Shown here one piece after another: positions 1 to 9,734 of a stretch of 64,000 nucleotides of DNA. Source of the DNA: Blakeslea trispora (Eukaryota > Mucoromycota > Mucoromycetes > Mucorales > Choanephoraceae). The notes under the pieces are model-generated. The model saw only the letters and a program-made list of their open reading frames with translations. It did not search any database and was not told where the DNA came from. A program made the position numbers and the translations under genes. How positions within the stretch are numbered: position 1 is the first letter of the stretch; the number at the start of each line of letters is the position of its first letter. Where the stretch lies: positions 62,001-126,000 of the forward strand of contig JAIWNE010000094.1 of the NCBI GenBank assembly GCA_025331445.1. Direction: 5' to 3'.

Positions 1-573
1 ATTTTTAGACCTATGATTCTCTATATTTGATCTATATAACCCAATCATAAAGAAGTGTATTGACGTAAAGAAGCCCATTTTGTCCAATTAAAAGCATACA
101 TTCAATAAAGATACCGAGTATGAAGCCAATTAAAACGAATTGATGATTGTATATTTTGATAAAGAAGCCAATTGAATGAGGATGTCATGAGTAAACAATC
201 CAATCAGGTCGTTTTAATGAAAGCGAAAGACAAAGAGGTTCACTCAAACTCTCATGCGAAAACACAAGACGTTGCTCCGCCCTGTCTTTCAATGCGTTGA
301 CACATGACAGTGTTCCGCTTTGTCGTCTCAATGCGAAAACACATGACGCCCTACGCTTTGCGCGCGTCATGCCTGGAACGTGCGTTACAGTCAAGTTATC
401 CGCAGAAATTGGCGTGCGCGCGACGACCCTTTATGTGTAGTGCGAATTTTGCTTGAAATTAGCCAATCAAATTACTGCCCTACTTACATCTGTCAACACA
501 CTGTCAACTAGATCCTTTATTTTTAACGGATTACCTCATACAACTAGTATAGACCTCGATACTTCTGTCCTTC
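1..573. other. 5' flank / 5' UTR region of LINE, no gene
   Basis: No supported gene. The stretch precedes the LINE ORF1 start at 574 and probably contains its 5' untranslated region. Around 250-370 the sequence repeats imperfectly (words such as GCGAAAACACA and ACACATGACG recur) and is more GC-rich than the first 180 bases, which suggests that the element starts near 180-250. A short minus-strand reading frame at 185-394 has no recognisable content. Confidence 0.4.
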
Positions 574-1641
574 TTGATGGATGCAAACAATACCAACGAT
601 CCTCAACTGGCCTGCCTGCTTGCAGAGATCATGAGCACCATGAGAGAGCTCAATAAAAAATTTGACTCTCTTGTCGAACAGATGTCGGACCAGAAAAAGG
701 TTCAAGAATTGTTCCGAGTGGAGTTGAACCAATTACGCGCCAACATGGCAAAGGTGGGTGGTGTGCATGTAGCCACTGCATCCATGGATGCAAATCATCC
801 ATCCATCCCCCAAAAGGGCAAAGAGACCCCCAAAGAGGTACCCAAGCCAACCCAAGAAGCACCTGCCAACACCTGGGTTACTGTCGCCAAGTCCAAAGCC
901 AAGGCCAAGCCCTCTGCCAAGAAACTCGCTGCCACCGGTCGAGCTTTTGCTCCTCCCCTTGCCTCTACCTCTCCAGGTCGCTATGACTACGTATACCTGC
1001 ACCAGTCTCGTCGCTTGGATAGAAAGGAGATTCGTAGCCGATTCACCTCGTTAGGTATTGATACCTCTCGTATCTTGGATCTCTCTTTCCCTGCTCGCTC
1101 AGTTGTTGGTATCCTCCTTCATGCTGAATACAAGCAAGAGTTCTTAGCCAAACTAAACGCTTATAAGATTGTACCCATTGCCACCTTTGATCCTCTGTCC
1201 CATGATCATATCATTGATCCCAAGTTCAAGGATATGCCTGCTACCCAACGTGTACCACTAGCTAAGGCTATCCAAGAAGACCGTTGCACCCGTACTCTCT
1301 ACTTTGTACGAGTATACTTAGTACCCAGTGTTGCTAAGTATTTCGTTGAGCAAGGTTGGATGAATGAAGCCAAGGCCTCTGCTATCATTACTGACCGCAT
1401 GCCTAGACCAACAAAGAGACCACGCATGAATACCAACACAGCAGCCGCTGCTTTTCTGCGTTCTGTTTCCTTTGAAGGTCCCTCGGATACTAATAAGGTC
1501 ACCTTTGATCTGTTTGGTAACCGTGTTGAGGGTATGGATTTAGACATCACAGAAGAATTCCATCCTGATGCGTATGGAACTGACTCTGGTACTGATTCCG
1601 AAATCGAGCAAGATACCCTGGATAAATCATCTAGTCAATGA
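574..1641 (+). CDS. LINE ORF1 protein (putative RNA-binding, 355 aa)
   Basis: This 355-aa protein precedes and overlaps the RT-encoding ORF, the usual place of LINE ORF1, whose products bind element RNA and act as chaperones. The N-terminus (about residues 15-55) is rich in Leu, Glu and Lys with heptad-like spacing and may be a coiled coil. Residues 85-125 are Lys/Pro/Ala-rich and basic. A folded middle domain (about 135-250, starting YDYVYLHQSRRL) has an RRM-like alternation but I cannot assign it firmly. The C-terminus is acidic. The stop TGA overlaps the ORF2 start as ATGA at 1638-1641, so ORF2 is probably translated by termination-reinitiation. The frame is open throughout, unlike the downstream ORF2. 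Confidence 0.75.
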   Translation: MMDANNTNDPQLACLLAEIMSTMRELNKKFDSLVEQMSDQKKVQELFRVELNQLRANMAKVGGVHVATASMDANHPSIPQKGKETPKEVPKPTQEAPANTWVTVAKSKAKAKPSAKKLAATGRAFAPPLASTSPGRYDYVYLHQSRRLDRKEIRSRFTSLGIDTSRILDLSFPARSVVGILLHAEYKQEFLAKLNAYKIVPIATFDPLSHDHIIDPKFKDMPATQRVPLAKAIQEDRCTRTLYFVRVYLVPSVAKYFVEQGWMNEAKASAIITDRMPRPTKRPRMNTNTAAAAFLRSVSFEGPSDTNKVTFDLFGNRVEGMDLDITEEFHPDAYGTDSGTDSEIEQDTLDKSSSQ

Positions 1642-4600
1642 TTGATCCAATTGCCACAAATACTAGACTATCGATAGGATTATGGAATGCTAATGGGCTT
1701 CAACTCACTAGTGTTGCAGACGTCTTATCCCACTGCCGCTCCTTTGACATTGTACTCATCACTGAAACATGGATCCTCTCACCCTCCTTACTACCAACAT
1801 CATGGATCCAATTCCACACCTACGGTAAACCTGTAGCTGGCAACTACAGAGGCTCCCAAGGTATCGTGGCTTTGGTCAATTCTGATTGTCCTGTTTCTGT
1901 CACTCATTTAACTTCTCCTAACCCGTACACCCTCTGTCTCCAGTTTGGTCAACTGCGTATCGCCTGTTTCTATTTACCTCCTTCCCTTTCTTTGGATCAA
2001 GTACTGACCACACTTGACTCTATCCCTCTCAGCCGAGATACTATCCTCTGTGGTGACTTCAACGCTAGACTCTCTTCTCTTGTTGGTGATTCTCTTGGTA
2101 ATTCTCGTGGAACCCAACTCAAACAATGGATAGCTGATCGTGGACTTGATATTCTCAATTCTTCACTTGCATACGGTATTCCCACATACCTGACCTACCG
2201 CAATGAGAATGTACATAGCAGTATCATTGATCTGTTTATTACGAACAATATCCAAGCTCTACAAGATCCATCCATGGATGTGTTTTCAGACTTGTCTCTG
2301 AGCTCTGATCATCGCCTGCTCTCCTTAAGCTTTGATTACCTCTCTACTACTGACACTGAATCCCATCTACCTTCTGACCTTCTCTCTCAACAACAACGAA
2401 AGATATGGCAACTTTCAAAGTTGAAGGAAGCTGAAGTAGCCGCTCTGTACAGACAAACCTTTGTATCGCAAACCGACTCGCTTCTTACTGATCTTCAGTC
2501 TGAAATTGAGCTGATCGCTAATAGACCAGAAATGTGCATCCAACCTGATTTTGATAATTTGAATTCTAGGCTCTGCCATGCTGTCTACCAAGCACTTGAT
2601 CATTCGGTAGGTGTGAGGCCACCTCGTCCTAAACACTGGCACAAGTACTGGACGCCTGCTTTACAAAAATCAGCCGAATACAGAGACTATTGTTACAAAA
2701 AGTGGCGACGTAACAATGGTGTTGATAAAATTTTGTGGTGGCAAAAACATCAACAGGCGCATAAACAATTTCGACACGATGTCCTTGTAGCAAAACCGTT
2801 GTCATGGCGAGATTATTGTCGTTCCTTGGAAATTGATTTTGACAAAGCACAATCTCAAATCAAGTACCAAAAACGCCGACGTGAAAAATCTGGCACATTT
2901 TCTCATGTTGATGGTCCAATCACTGCTGCAAACATCATGGTTCAACATTTGGAATCAGTGTATAATGGTCACTCCTTAGAAGCTATTCCTGAACCAGTCA
3001 ATTTTGTTGATTCTGATCAATTTCCCTTGCCGGCTCCGTCTGATTTAGATGCTGATATTTTCTCTCCTTCCACAATTGAGTTCTATATCCAGCAACTACC
3101 TCGTCGAAAAGCCCCTGGTATTGATCATATTCGTGCAGAAATGCTGTTACCTATCCGTAGTCACTTGGCCAAAGTTCTCTCTCCTTTTTTCTTGCTCTGT
3201 TGGAGTTGGTCCCAAGTTCCTTCGTTTTGGCGTCAAGCGCAGGTGTTCCCTATTTTCAAAAAAGGTGATCCCAACGACCCTGCTAACTACCGTCCCATCT
3301 CTTTGACTTGTATTCTCCGCAAGCTCTTCGAGTTTGTGTTGCAACCGTCACTGAGAGAGTATTGTCCTGAATTGGATGTTGCTCAAGGTGGCTTTCGTCT
3401 ACAGCGCTCTGCACTGGATCAAGCACTCTGTCTACATGATTTGATGCAAGATTTTCTAGTCAAGCACAGCTATCATTACCCTGTTGTCGCTTTTCTGGAT
3501 ATCAAAGCAGCATATGACACTGTCGATAGAAATATCATTTGGAAAGCTCTCCGTCGTAGTGGTACTCCTCTTGCTCTCTTGAACCTACTGCAACATCTTT
3601 TTGATGATGTCTCTATCTCTGTCCTGATTGACAACCACGCTTCTTCCTCCTTTGAGCCAGTCACTGGTGTGCTGCAAGGTTCAGTACTGAGTCCTTTGTT
3701 GTATTCTATATACATCAATTCTCTTCCTTCTGTCCTTCGCTCTTTCGCCTCTGCCTTGACTACTCATGTAAAGTACCCTGACCATGAAGTTCCCCTAGCT
3801 ATCAACTCTCTCCTTTTTGCTGATGATGTGGCTATATTCGGCACTAAGAAAGAAGTTGAAAACATGCTAGTTGCAGCTGATAGGCACTCCAAGCAAATAG
3901 GATACCGTTGGAATCCATTGAAGTGTGCAGTGTTGAATCATCCTAGTGCTCGCACTAATTCTTCACAAGCCGCTCTCTCACTCTATGGTGTTGCCCTACC
4001 TCAAGTCGACGAGTTTGTCTATCTAGGCATTCCGTTTCAAAGGAAAGGTATCTCAGGATCCTCCTTGGCAAAAAACCGTTGTACTAGTACTATGGCTGCT
4101 ATGTCAACACTACACAAGATGGGTGCTCATCGCTCTGGTTTCTCTCTACAACTTGGTTCAAAGCTTTACGCTACTTTTATTCGTCCAAAATTTGAATATG
4201 GGTTGGCTATTGCTCAATTGACCAAAAAGAACCTGCATGACTTGGAAAGGCTACAAGACCGCTGTTTACGCTTGCTCGTCGGTGGTAATCCTTCCTCGTC
4301 TACTACAGTCCTCAAGCTAATGACCAACACTCCTTCTGTCTCTTGGCGTACTGATATGCTTGTTACCAAGTACTGTCTCTGGTCTGAGTACCTACCTCCT
4401 GACTGTCTCTTAGTTCTGCTGCAATCTGCTATGGACCATAACACCCTCTTGCGCAACCACTTGCAAAAGAATCGGTTGTTTATGAGTCTACCAGACCCAC
4501 CACCGCTCAGTACTGTTATAGAACGGTCCTAATCTCTTGATTATCTTATATTTAAATATCCCTTTAACCTCCACAAGAGGTGTTCACCCAATGTATTACG

Positions 4601-5296
4601 AATCTCCTAATTAGGAATCCTCAACTATTATCCCTGTAGCAACTAGACGTGTATTATAAATCCTTCTTCTCTCTCTGAAGTTTTAATAAAGCTACTAACA
4701 GTCTCAAAAAGTACTTAATAGTCTTTATTATACATCATCTATCAAAGTATACACGTTACATAACAAGTACAAAAGAGTTAAAATCGTTCTTCTGGGCTGA
4801 CCGTGTCAAAACGTACCAGTCTTTTCGTGCCTCCACTGATCAAGTCCTTGCTAAAGCGTGGCGACCTTTACTTGGTACTGATCCAGTTCTTTATCTACTT
4901 GCTTCTCGTGTTGATCGTAGTCGTCTTGTGCGTTGGCGTATGGGTTGGCTACCCGGTTCACCACATGACTGTCTATGTACTCGCGATCACACCTCTCGTC
5001 GTCATTTCGACCGTCTTGAGTGTGAAGCAATTCCAACGGACGTATGGGATGCCCTTCCACAGGCTCCTACGGGTGTGCATGCTATTGATAATGCTATCAA
5101 TTTGCTGCCCACTTCTGTTCAAGAATACTGCGACTACTGGCCTGCTCTTCTGACTCTTCTCTGGTACGTTGAATGCCTGGTCAAGCCTGAAAGTACTTTT
5201 GTCGAAGACCCAGAGCCTGGCAAACTCTGGCGTCAAGCTCTCTCCTCTGGTGATTCTAATCCCACTACTACTACTACTACTACTGAAACCGGTTGA
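1638..5296 (+). pseudogene. LINE ORF2: endonuclease-reverse transcriptase, split by solo LTR
   Basis: The N-terminal 230 residues are an exonuclease-endonuclease-phosphatase domain: LWNANGLQ, ITETWI, CGDFNAR and SSDHR are its conserved blocks. The RT domain follows, with FKKGDPNDPANYRPISLT, the catalytic-palm motif FLDIKAAYDTVDR, GVLQGSVLSPLLY and the FADD box (LLFADDVAIFG). Frame 3 stops at 4532, inside an inserted LTR. After the LTR the protein resumes in another frame from 4771 (KELKSFFWADRV) and ends at 5296, with a C-terminal Cys/His cluster (CLCTRDHTSRRHFDRLEC). Removing 4514-4770 (LTR plus one copy of the 5-bp target duplication) leaves 3402 bp, one frame of 1133 codons plus stop. The insertion is therefore the only visible lesion. 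This copy is inactive unless the LTR is lost. Confidence 0.88.
4514..4765 (+). repeat. Solo LTR, family A (252 bp), inserted in LINE ORF2
   Basis: Begins TGTTATAGAA and ends CATAACA, giving TGTTAT/ATAACA inverted ends. It is flanked by the perfect 5-bp duplication AGTAC (4509-4513 and 4766-4770). A homologous copy lies in reverse orientation at 35496-35737. The shared core is the stretch around TTTAATAAAGCT and CTCAAAAAGTACTT followed by TAGTCTTTATTATA. No internal retroelement sequence is present, so this is a solo LTR left by recombination. Confidence 0.92.
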
Positions 5297-5384
5297 TGCT
5301 TGTCTTGTTGCTTTCGTCTCACACTGTCACAACCTTTTAGAACAGATGTCGAGCGTTCTTCATTTCACCTTCAATCACGAGTAA

Positions 5385-5953
5385 GTTTAGCTGCTCTGGC
5401 CTCTCTCAAGCCTTTTTTATATATTTTCTTTGTTGCTCCCCTATATATATTTTTTTAGTACACTCTTCTCTTTGTTTCCTTAGAATTGCAATAATGGCAA
5501 AAAAAGCCGCCTGCATTAATTCTTTTTTATAATAAAATTAAAATCTTTAACCTGAGCTATACCCGCTTGATATTTGAAATTTTGTTTGGTTAATTAAGTC
5601 CTTAAAGTAGGTCACGTGATCAAAATTTTTCTCGGTTTTGAAGTCTTAGATTACCTGATGTATCGTAAGCTAGATGCATCATTAAATCAAGACATTTATT
5701 TAAGACACAATTCTACTTTGTGTCACCAAGCTCAATTTATAATGACAATCTCATTCTACACTGAATAAACCCTCTCTTTAATCTTGTTTAACTCATCTTG
5801 ACTTAACAGATAAATTACTGATAACTGAGAAGTTTTTCAGAGAGACTATCTCTGAGCTGAAAAAGAAGTTGACCAAGCTTTCTTTCGTTTTAGCAAACGC
5901 TAAGAAAACTTCTGACATTGATCGCTTGAGAGCTGAAAAGGATTTCGTTATGT
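5385..5953 (+). other. AT-rich spacer with a short coding relic
   Basis: No full gene. At 5827-5958 a 43-codon open stretch reads as a Lys/Glu/Leu-rich helix (KKKLTKLSFVLANAKK) that is cut by the family-D LTR starting at 5954. It looks like the tail of some coding sequence but is too short to name. Confidence 0.3.
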
Positions 5954-6744
5954 TGTGAACATTTAGAATCTATATACTGATTACGAAATAAATGATACAG
6001 AGTATTATTATACATGCTATATCTGGACATAGAGTCTAGAATAGAACTAGAGTAACTGTAATAGATCAATGTCTACTTCATCTATCTATCCTTTAGAGAT
6101 CGATTCTAATATGATGCTAACTCGAGAGACAAATTGGATCATATATCAAATAGACCAATTGGCTCTCGGGACTCAGGCCTTATCGATGTGGATAAACTAT
6201 TGATATCAGCTATACCGAATCAGAATTGATGTGACAATGAAAATGACAAGATGGTGCTAAAGAATTTATTAAAACAATTTTTTCTATCTTACCATCTCAG
6301 ATCAGCTATGACCTGAGAGCTGAGTAGACTGAATATCTGAGACATGGTCAATGATATAGTGTGTAGTGAACTACATAACTATAGATACCTATATTATTAA
6401 ATCAGCCAATCAAATCCTTCTATTTCAATATAATAATAATTATTCTTTATGCTTCCAATTTCGAGTCTGACATCGAAAGGCTATCCAAGTTAGTATTCTC
6501 GCCACACCTTAGATGCGTACTTTGAACTATCATAGATTCTAGATATAGACATCGAGGGAATCATGTTAATATACGATCAACAGCAAACTAGATATTATAA
6601 ATCATCCTAGCTTTCGAAAAGTATAAATAGAGAGATAATTTAGAAGTAGGATTAGAGAAGATTCACTTTACTTTTGTATTGGAATAAACCCCTTTAAATC
6701 TACTTGTGTTTTTTTATTGTTTTTTTTAGCTGTCAAACAGTACA
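5954..6744 (+). repeat. LTR, family D (about 791 bp)
   Basis: Starts TGTGAACATTT and ends ACAGTACA, so TG...CA. Relatives occur at 8679-8807 (reverse, 5' part), about 33200-33606 (reverse, 5' part) and 27216-27579 (forward, 3' part), which together delimit both ends. A TATA-like GTATAAATAG sits about 120 bp from the 3' end, as expected of an LTR promoter. I found no matching 5-bp target duplication here, so one side may be truncated or may belong to a lost full-length element. Confidence 0.75.
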
Positions 6745-6816
6745 TAGTGTTCCGTATCCTCGATATTAAAATAGATTCCCTGATCATCTCTAGATGATAG
6801 AATCAGTTTATCCGAC

Positions 6817-7008
6817 CTAAAAGACATAAATACCTAGATAATCCATAGCTATAAACGACATCTGATTTTTTTTCTTTAATAAACCTATACAAGTTCCAAA
6901 GGATTTCTCTGTTTCATTCTTACATTCACAACAAACTGCAATTTGCTGATATGCTTTGAGTAAATCGAGTACAGCAAACCACCTGTCGTGTTTGGCTTGT
7001 CTGAACAT
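6817..7008 (-). pseudogene. Gypsy-type reverse transcriptase fragment
   Basis: A minus-strand frame contains WFAVLDLLKAYQQIAV followed by a frame-disturbed TEKSFGT..GL. This matches the RT palm block of Ty3/gypsy elements (LD.K..Y.QI.V...D..KTAF.T..GLYEF) around the first catalytic Asp. Only about 60 codons survive, next to the family-D LTR but on the opposite strand from it. Confidence 0.55.
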
Positions 7009-7391
7009 GAATTCCTTAAGAATTGAAGTCTATATTTGTATATGAAGATCTACATCATAATTGGATTAAGTAATCCTACCAACATTATGTCAGTCTAGAA
7101 TGATTTCATAAGCAAGTGCTATGAATCTGGACTAAAGAAGATGATAAGCAATAAGTCTTGCTAAAGAAAGTAAAATGTCAATATGTCATCAAAGGTGACA
7201 CAAAGTAGTCAATGACATTGTTCTCTTGAATATCCAGATTTAGTAAAGAGTAAAGACTAAAGGAAGTCAAAGACGTAATAGCAATAGTAGATAGCAATTG
7301 GTATAAATACTCTCATTTATTTTGTTCATAATAAAGGCATACGTAAACCAGTCTCAAACTATTTACTCTACTTGTCCCCTCTATTTCAATT
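7009..7391. other. AT-rich stretch, nothing recognised
   Basis: No coding pattern, RNA gene or repeat recognised between the RT scrap and the recombinase relic. Confidence 0.4.
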
Positions 7392-8216
7392 TACCTAAAA
7401 TATCACAAGAAGTACCAAGTAGCTACTCTTCTCCTTGCTCGCTCTGCTGTAACTCGCTTCCACGTAAATCCCAATTCTCTCTCCAAAGACGGCAACATCA
7501 GCAAATATCTGAATGCGCTGAAGGCCTTGGCCCCGCCAGTCCGGATTCATCGTCCCACCATTGATCTCTCTCCCACCTTCCGTGCTTTGCGCATGGAAGA
7601 CCCCTCTACAATGCAGTTTGCACCTCTGCAGAGAAAACTCGCCTTTCTGCTTGCGGTTGTCTGCTTCTTACGCCCTTCGGATTTGGCTCGTGTTTCTTTT
7701 GGATCCGTTGTAGTCCAAGACAATCAACAGCTGCTCTTTGATGTCGTCGCTCCAAAGGAAAAACGAGGTCACCGTCGCATTATCAAATCTTTCGCGGTAA
7801 AACCCCACGCTGATCCATTGATGTGCCCTATCCTAACGCTCAATGCTCTCTTGCGTTATCGGTCTCAGGCGCCCTCCTCTTGCACGAATTTGTTTGTGAA
7901 TACTATTTCACATGCCTCCCCTCTGGCAATTCGTACGACTGGTATCTGGCTCAAGACCTATGTTAAGCTGTCAACATCTGATAGCAGAGTCTCTGTCCGG
8001 TCGCTTGCCTCCTCTCTCGCCTTACGCATGGGGATACCAAAAGAAGATGTGGTCACAATGGGTAACTGAGCAAATTCTCAGGTCTTTGAAGCTCATTACC
8101 GCCGCGAACATTTGAATCAATTTGATTTTACCAATTCTCTGTTGTCTTTGTCGACTGAAGATATTGAGGTTGATGAACAGTTCTTTGACGCAGTTGATAC
8201 TTTAAACTCTGAATAA
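7392..8216 (+). pseudogene. DIRS-type tyrosine recombinase fragment with in-frame TGA
   Basis: One frame runs about 275 codons from about 7392 to TAA at 8214-8216, broken by a TGA at 8067-8069. LRPSDLARV carries the first catalytic Arg. The block SVRSLASSLALRMGIPKEDVV then GN(stop)ANSQVFEAHYRRE matches the C-terminal catalytic part of DIRS-like tyrosine recombinases, in which HxxR is followed by a W/H and the nucleophilic Tyr. The stop sits where Trp is usual (TGG to TGA), and the expected His of HxxR appears as Val, so the protein looks doubly damaged. Only the recombinase end of the element remains; no DIRS RT/RNase H was found adjacent. A Crypton-type recombinase is the alternative. Confidence 0.65.
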
Positions 8217-8268
8217 GCACAGATTATACAGTCTTATTTTGTATTCTAATTGTCTAAAAGCAAATGGC

Positions 8269-8306
8269 TGTAGCCAGATTTCATCCTCCGCCTTGAATAA
8301 GGTGGA
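8269..8306 (+). repeat. 38-bp hairpin repeat, copy 1
   Basis: Contains CCGCCTTGAATAAGGTGG, which can fold as a stem with a GAAT loop. The same 38 bp, with one mismatch, occurs inverted at 28774-28811. It lies 50 bp after the recombinase stop and directly abuts the truncated family-B LTR at 8307. Confidence 0.7.
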
Positions 8307-8678
8307 TGTAGATAATGTGGGTTATGAATAAAAGAATCAACGGGACAAGAAATACTTTGATAATCCTTTTATTCTTTAAAAATGAAATATGGTTTCTAAT
8401 CTAAATTATTCGATAGTTTATATACTATTTCTACAGTCTGTGTCTATTTATGTGCGAATGTATTTTACTAATCTATATTCTCACTGAAATGGAAGGGAAA
8501 CCATCTTTATATGACGGTTGATATTTCCTTCCTGTACTTTACCATTGTCCTGTAATTTTACCGTTCCTTTTTATTATGAGTAAGCATTTAAGTACTTCTT
8601 TTAAGTTATACTGCTTGAGTCTGATTATTTACATGTGTTAATTTTCCATATTTAATTATATGTTATATTTTGGTATAA
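8307..8678 (+). repeat. LTR family B, diverged and 3'-truncated copy
   Basis: Starts TGTAGATAATGTGGG and follows the 507-bp LTRs at 12397 and 21939 along most of its length. It lacks an internal segment of about 65 bp (between the ACCGTTCC and TTTTTATTATGAG words) and the last part of the LTR. It ends abruptly at TTGGTATAA, where a reversed family-D fragment begins. Confidence 0.8.
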
Positions 8679-8807
8679 GATGAAGTAGACATTGGTCTAT
8701 TACAGTTACTCTATTACTATTCTAGACTTTCTGTTCAGATATAGCATGTATAATAATACTCTGTATCATTTGTTTCGTAATCAGTATATAGATTAAAAAT
8801 GTTCACA
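8679..8807 (-). repeat. LTR family D fragment (5' end), reverse orientation
   Basis: The reverse complement matches the first 130 bp of the LTR at 5954 (TGTGAACATTT through CTACTTCATC). It joins the truncated family-B LTR without spacer. Confidence 0.8.
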
Positions 8808-9566
8808 ACTCTTAGCTCATTCTAAATAAAAGATCGGATAACATTTCATTTACATCAGGACATTTTGGTCGAAACAATTGGACCAATGGTAACCTTTGGT
8901 CAATGCGCAATAGATATCAACCTTTATCCAAAGCACCCGATTAACTATCATCAATTGTACTCAGTTAACATGAAAGTATAAGTTAGATTCATATCTATCT
9001 TTTTAGGCCGTTCTGATTCTAATCAAATCATTCATCTTTACACTTTCGATTTGTTATATTTGTGCCTGTTATACTTAGTGCCTTGATTTGTTTTCGCTGT
9101 TTGGATTAGCGCTTCAAGTTCTAATGCTTTCAAGTGTATTGTATATTTATTACTATTACTTTATTCTGCACTTAAGTTTGTATGAAATCATTTCTATTTC
9201 TCCTATTCAATTCTATCTAATGTCAGATAATACAGTATAAAGGCTTTGATATTATTTCATGCAGATCCAAGACATTTTTCTTTTCAATTATATTGTAACG
9301 TCAGTTGATTGATTGATTGCTTTTTTTATTCCTATCATAATATAAAGACCTTTTTTTGTCTGTTTCCCCATTTTCTTCTTTTTTTAAAAAACAACAAAAA
9401 TGTAGACTTTATTATTTCCAAAATAGTCTTTATAGTACCAACTCTTTTCTTTTTTTTGTATGACAGTATGTCTTACACCCGCCTCAACAACTGCTTTTTC
9501 TATACCATTTCAGATACTGCTTGTTATTATTTTCTCAACATCCCAAACAATCCATCACAAATGATC
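8808..9566. other. AT-rich spacer, nothing recognised
   Basis: No gene recognised. A T-rich reading frame at 9309-9587 has low-complexity Phe/Leu-rich composition and runs into the gypsy LTR, so it is not supported as a gene. The last bases 9562-9566 (TGATC) are the target duplication of the gypsy element. Confidence 0.4.
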
Positions 9567-9719
9567 TGTGGTATTTACCACATCTGAATTACAATTTACA
9601 AACACAGATTCTATTAAGAAGAGTTTTTTATCGTGTCTAACACTTTCTCTCTTCACCTAATAAAAGGCCTATATTATTTCTCGTTCAGTTCCTACTGTTA
9701 CCAATCGACAAATACCACA
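9567..9719 (+). repeat. 5' LTR, family C (153 bp)
   Basis: Starts TGTGGTATTT and ends AAATACCACA, a perfect 10-bp terminal inverted repeat. It differs from the 3' LTR at only about one position (CTGAATT versus CTAAATT), so the insertion is young. AATAAAAGG at about 9659-9667 resembles a TATA element, and the 7-mer TCGTTCA at 9681-9687 is complementary to 9726-9732 just inside the element. Confidence 0.92.
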
Positions 9720-9734
9720 TTTTTTTGAACGAAG

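Larger units (their letters stand above)
574..5384 (+). mobile_element. Non-LTR (LINE) retrotransposon with two ORFs, interrupted by a solo LTR
   Basis: The element is bicistronic: ORF1 (574-1641), then ORF2 (1638-5296) with apurinic-type endonuclease, reverse transcriptase and a C-terminal Cys/His region. The order EEP endonuclease then RT is diagnostic of LINEs of the L1/Tad/I type; the clade cannot be fixed by eye. ORF2 is broken only by the family-A LTR at 4514-4765. The true 3' end is uncertain: reading ends at 5296 and AT-rich DNA starts by about 5400, without a clear poly(A) tail or target duplication. Confidence 0.85.

Noticed and set aside
185..394. 69-aa minus-strand ORF in the LINE 5' region
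   Set aside because: Composition follows the repeated words of the region; no recognisable domain.
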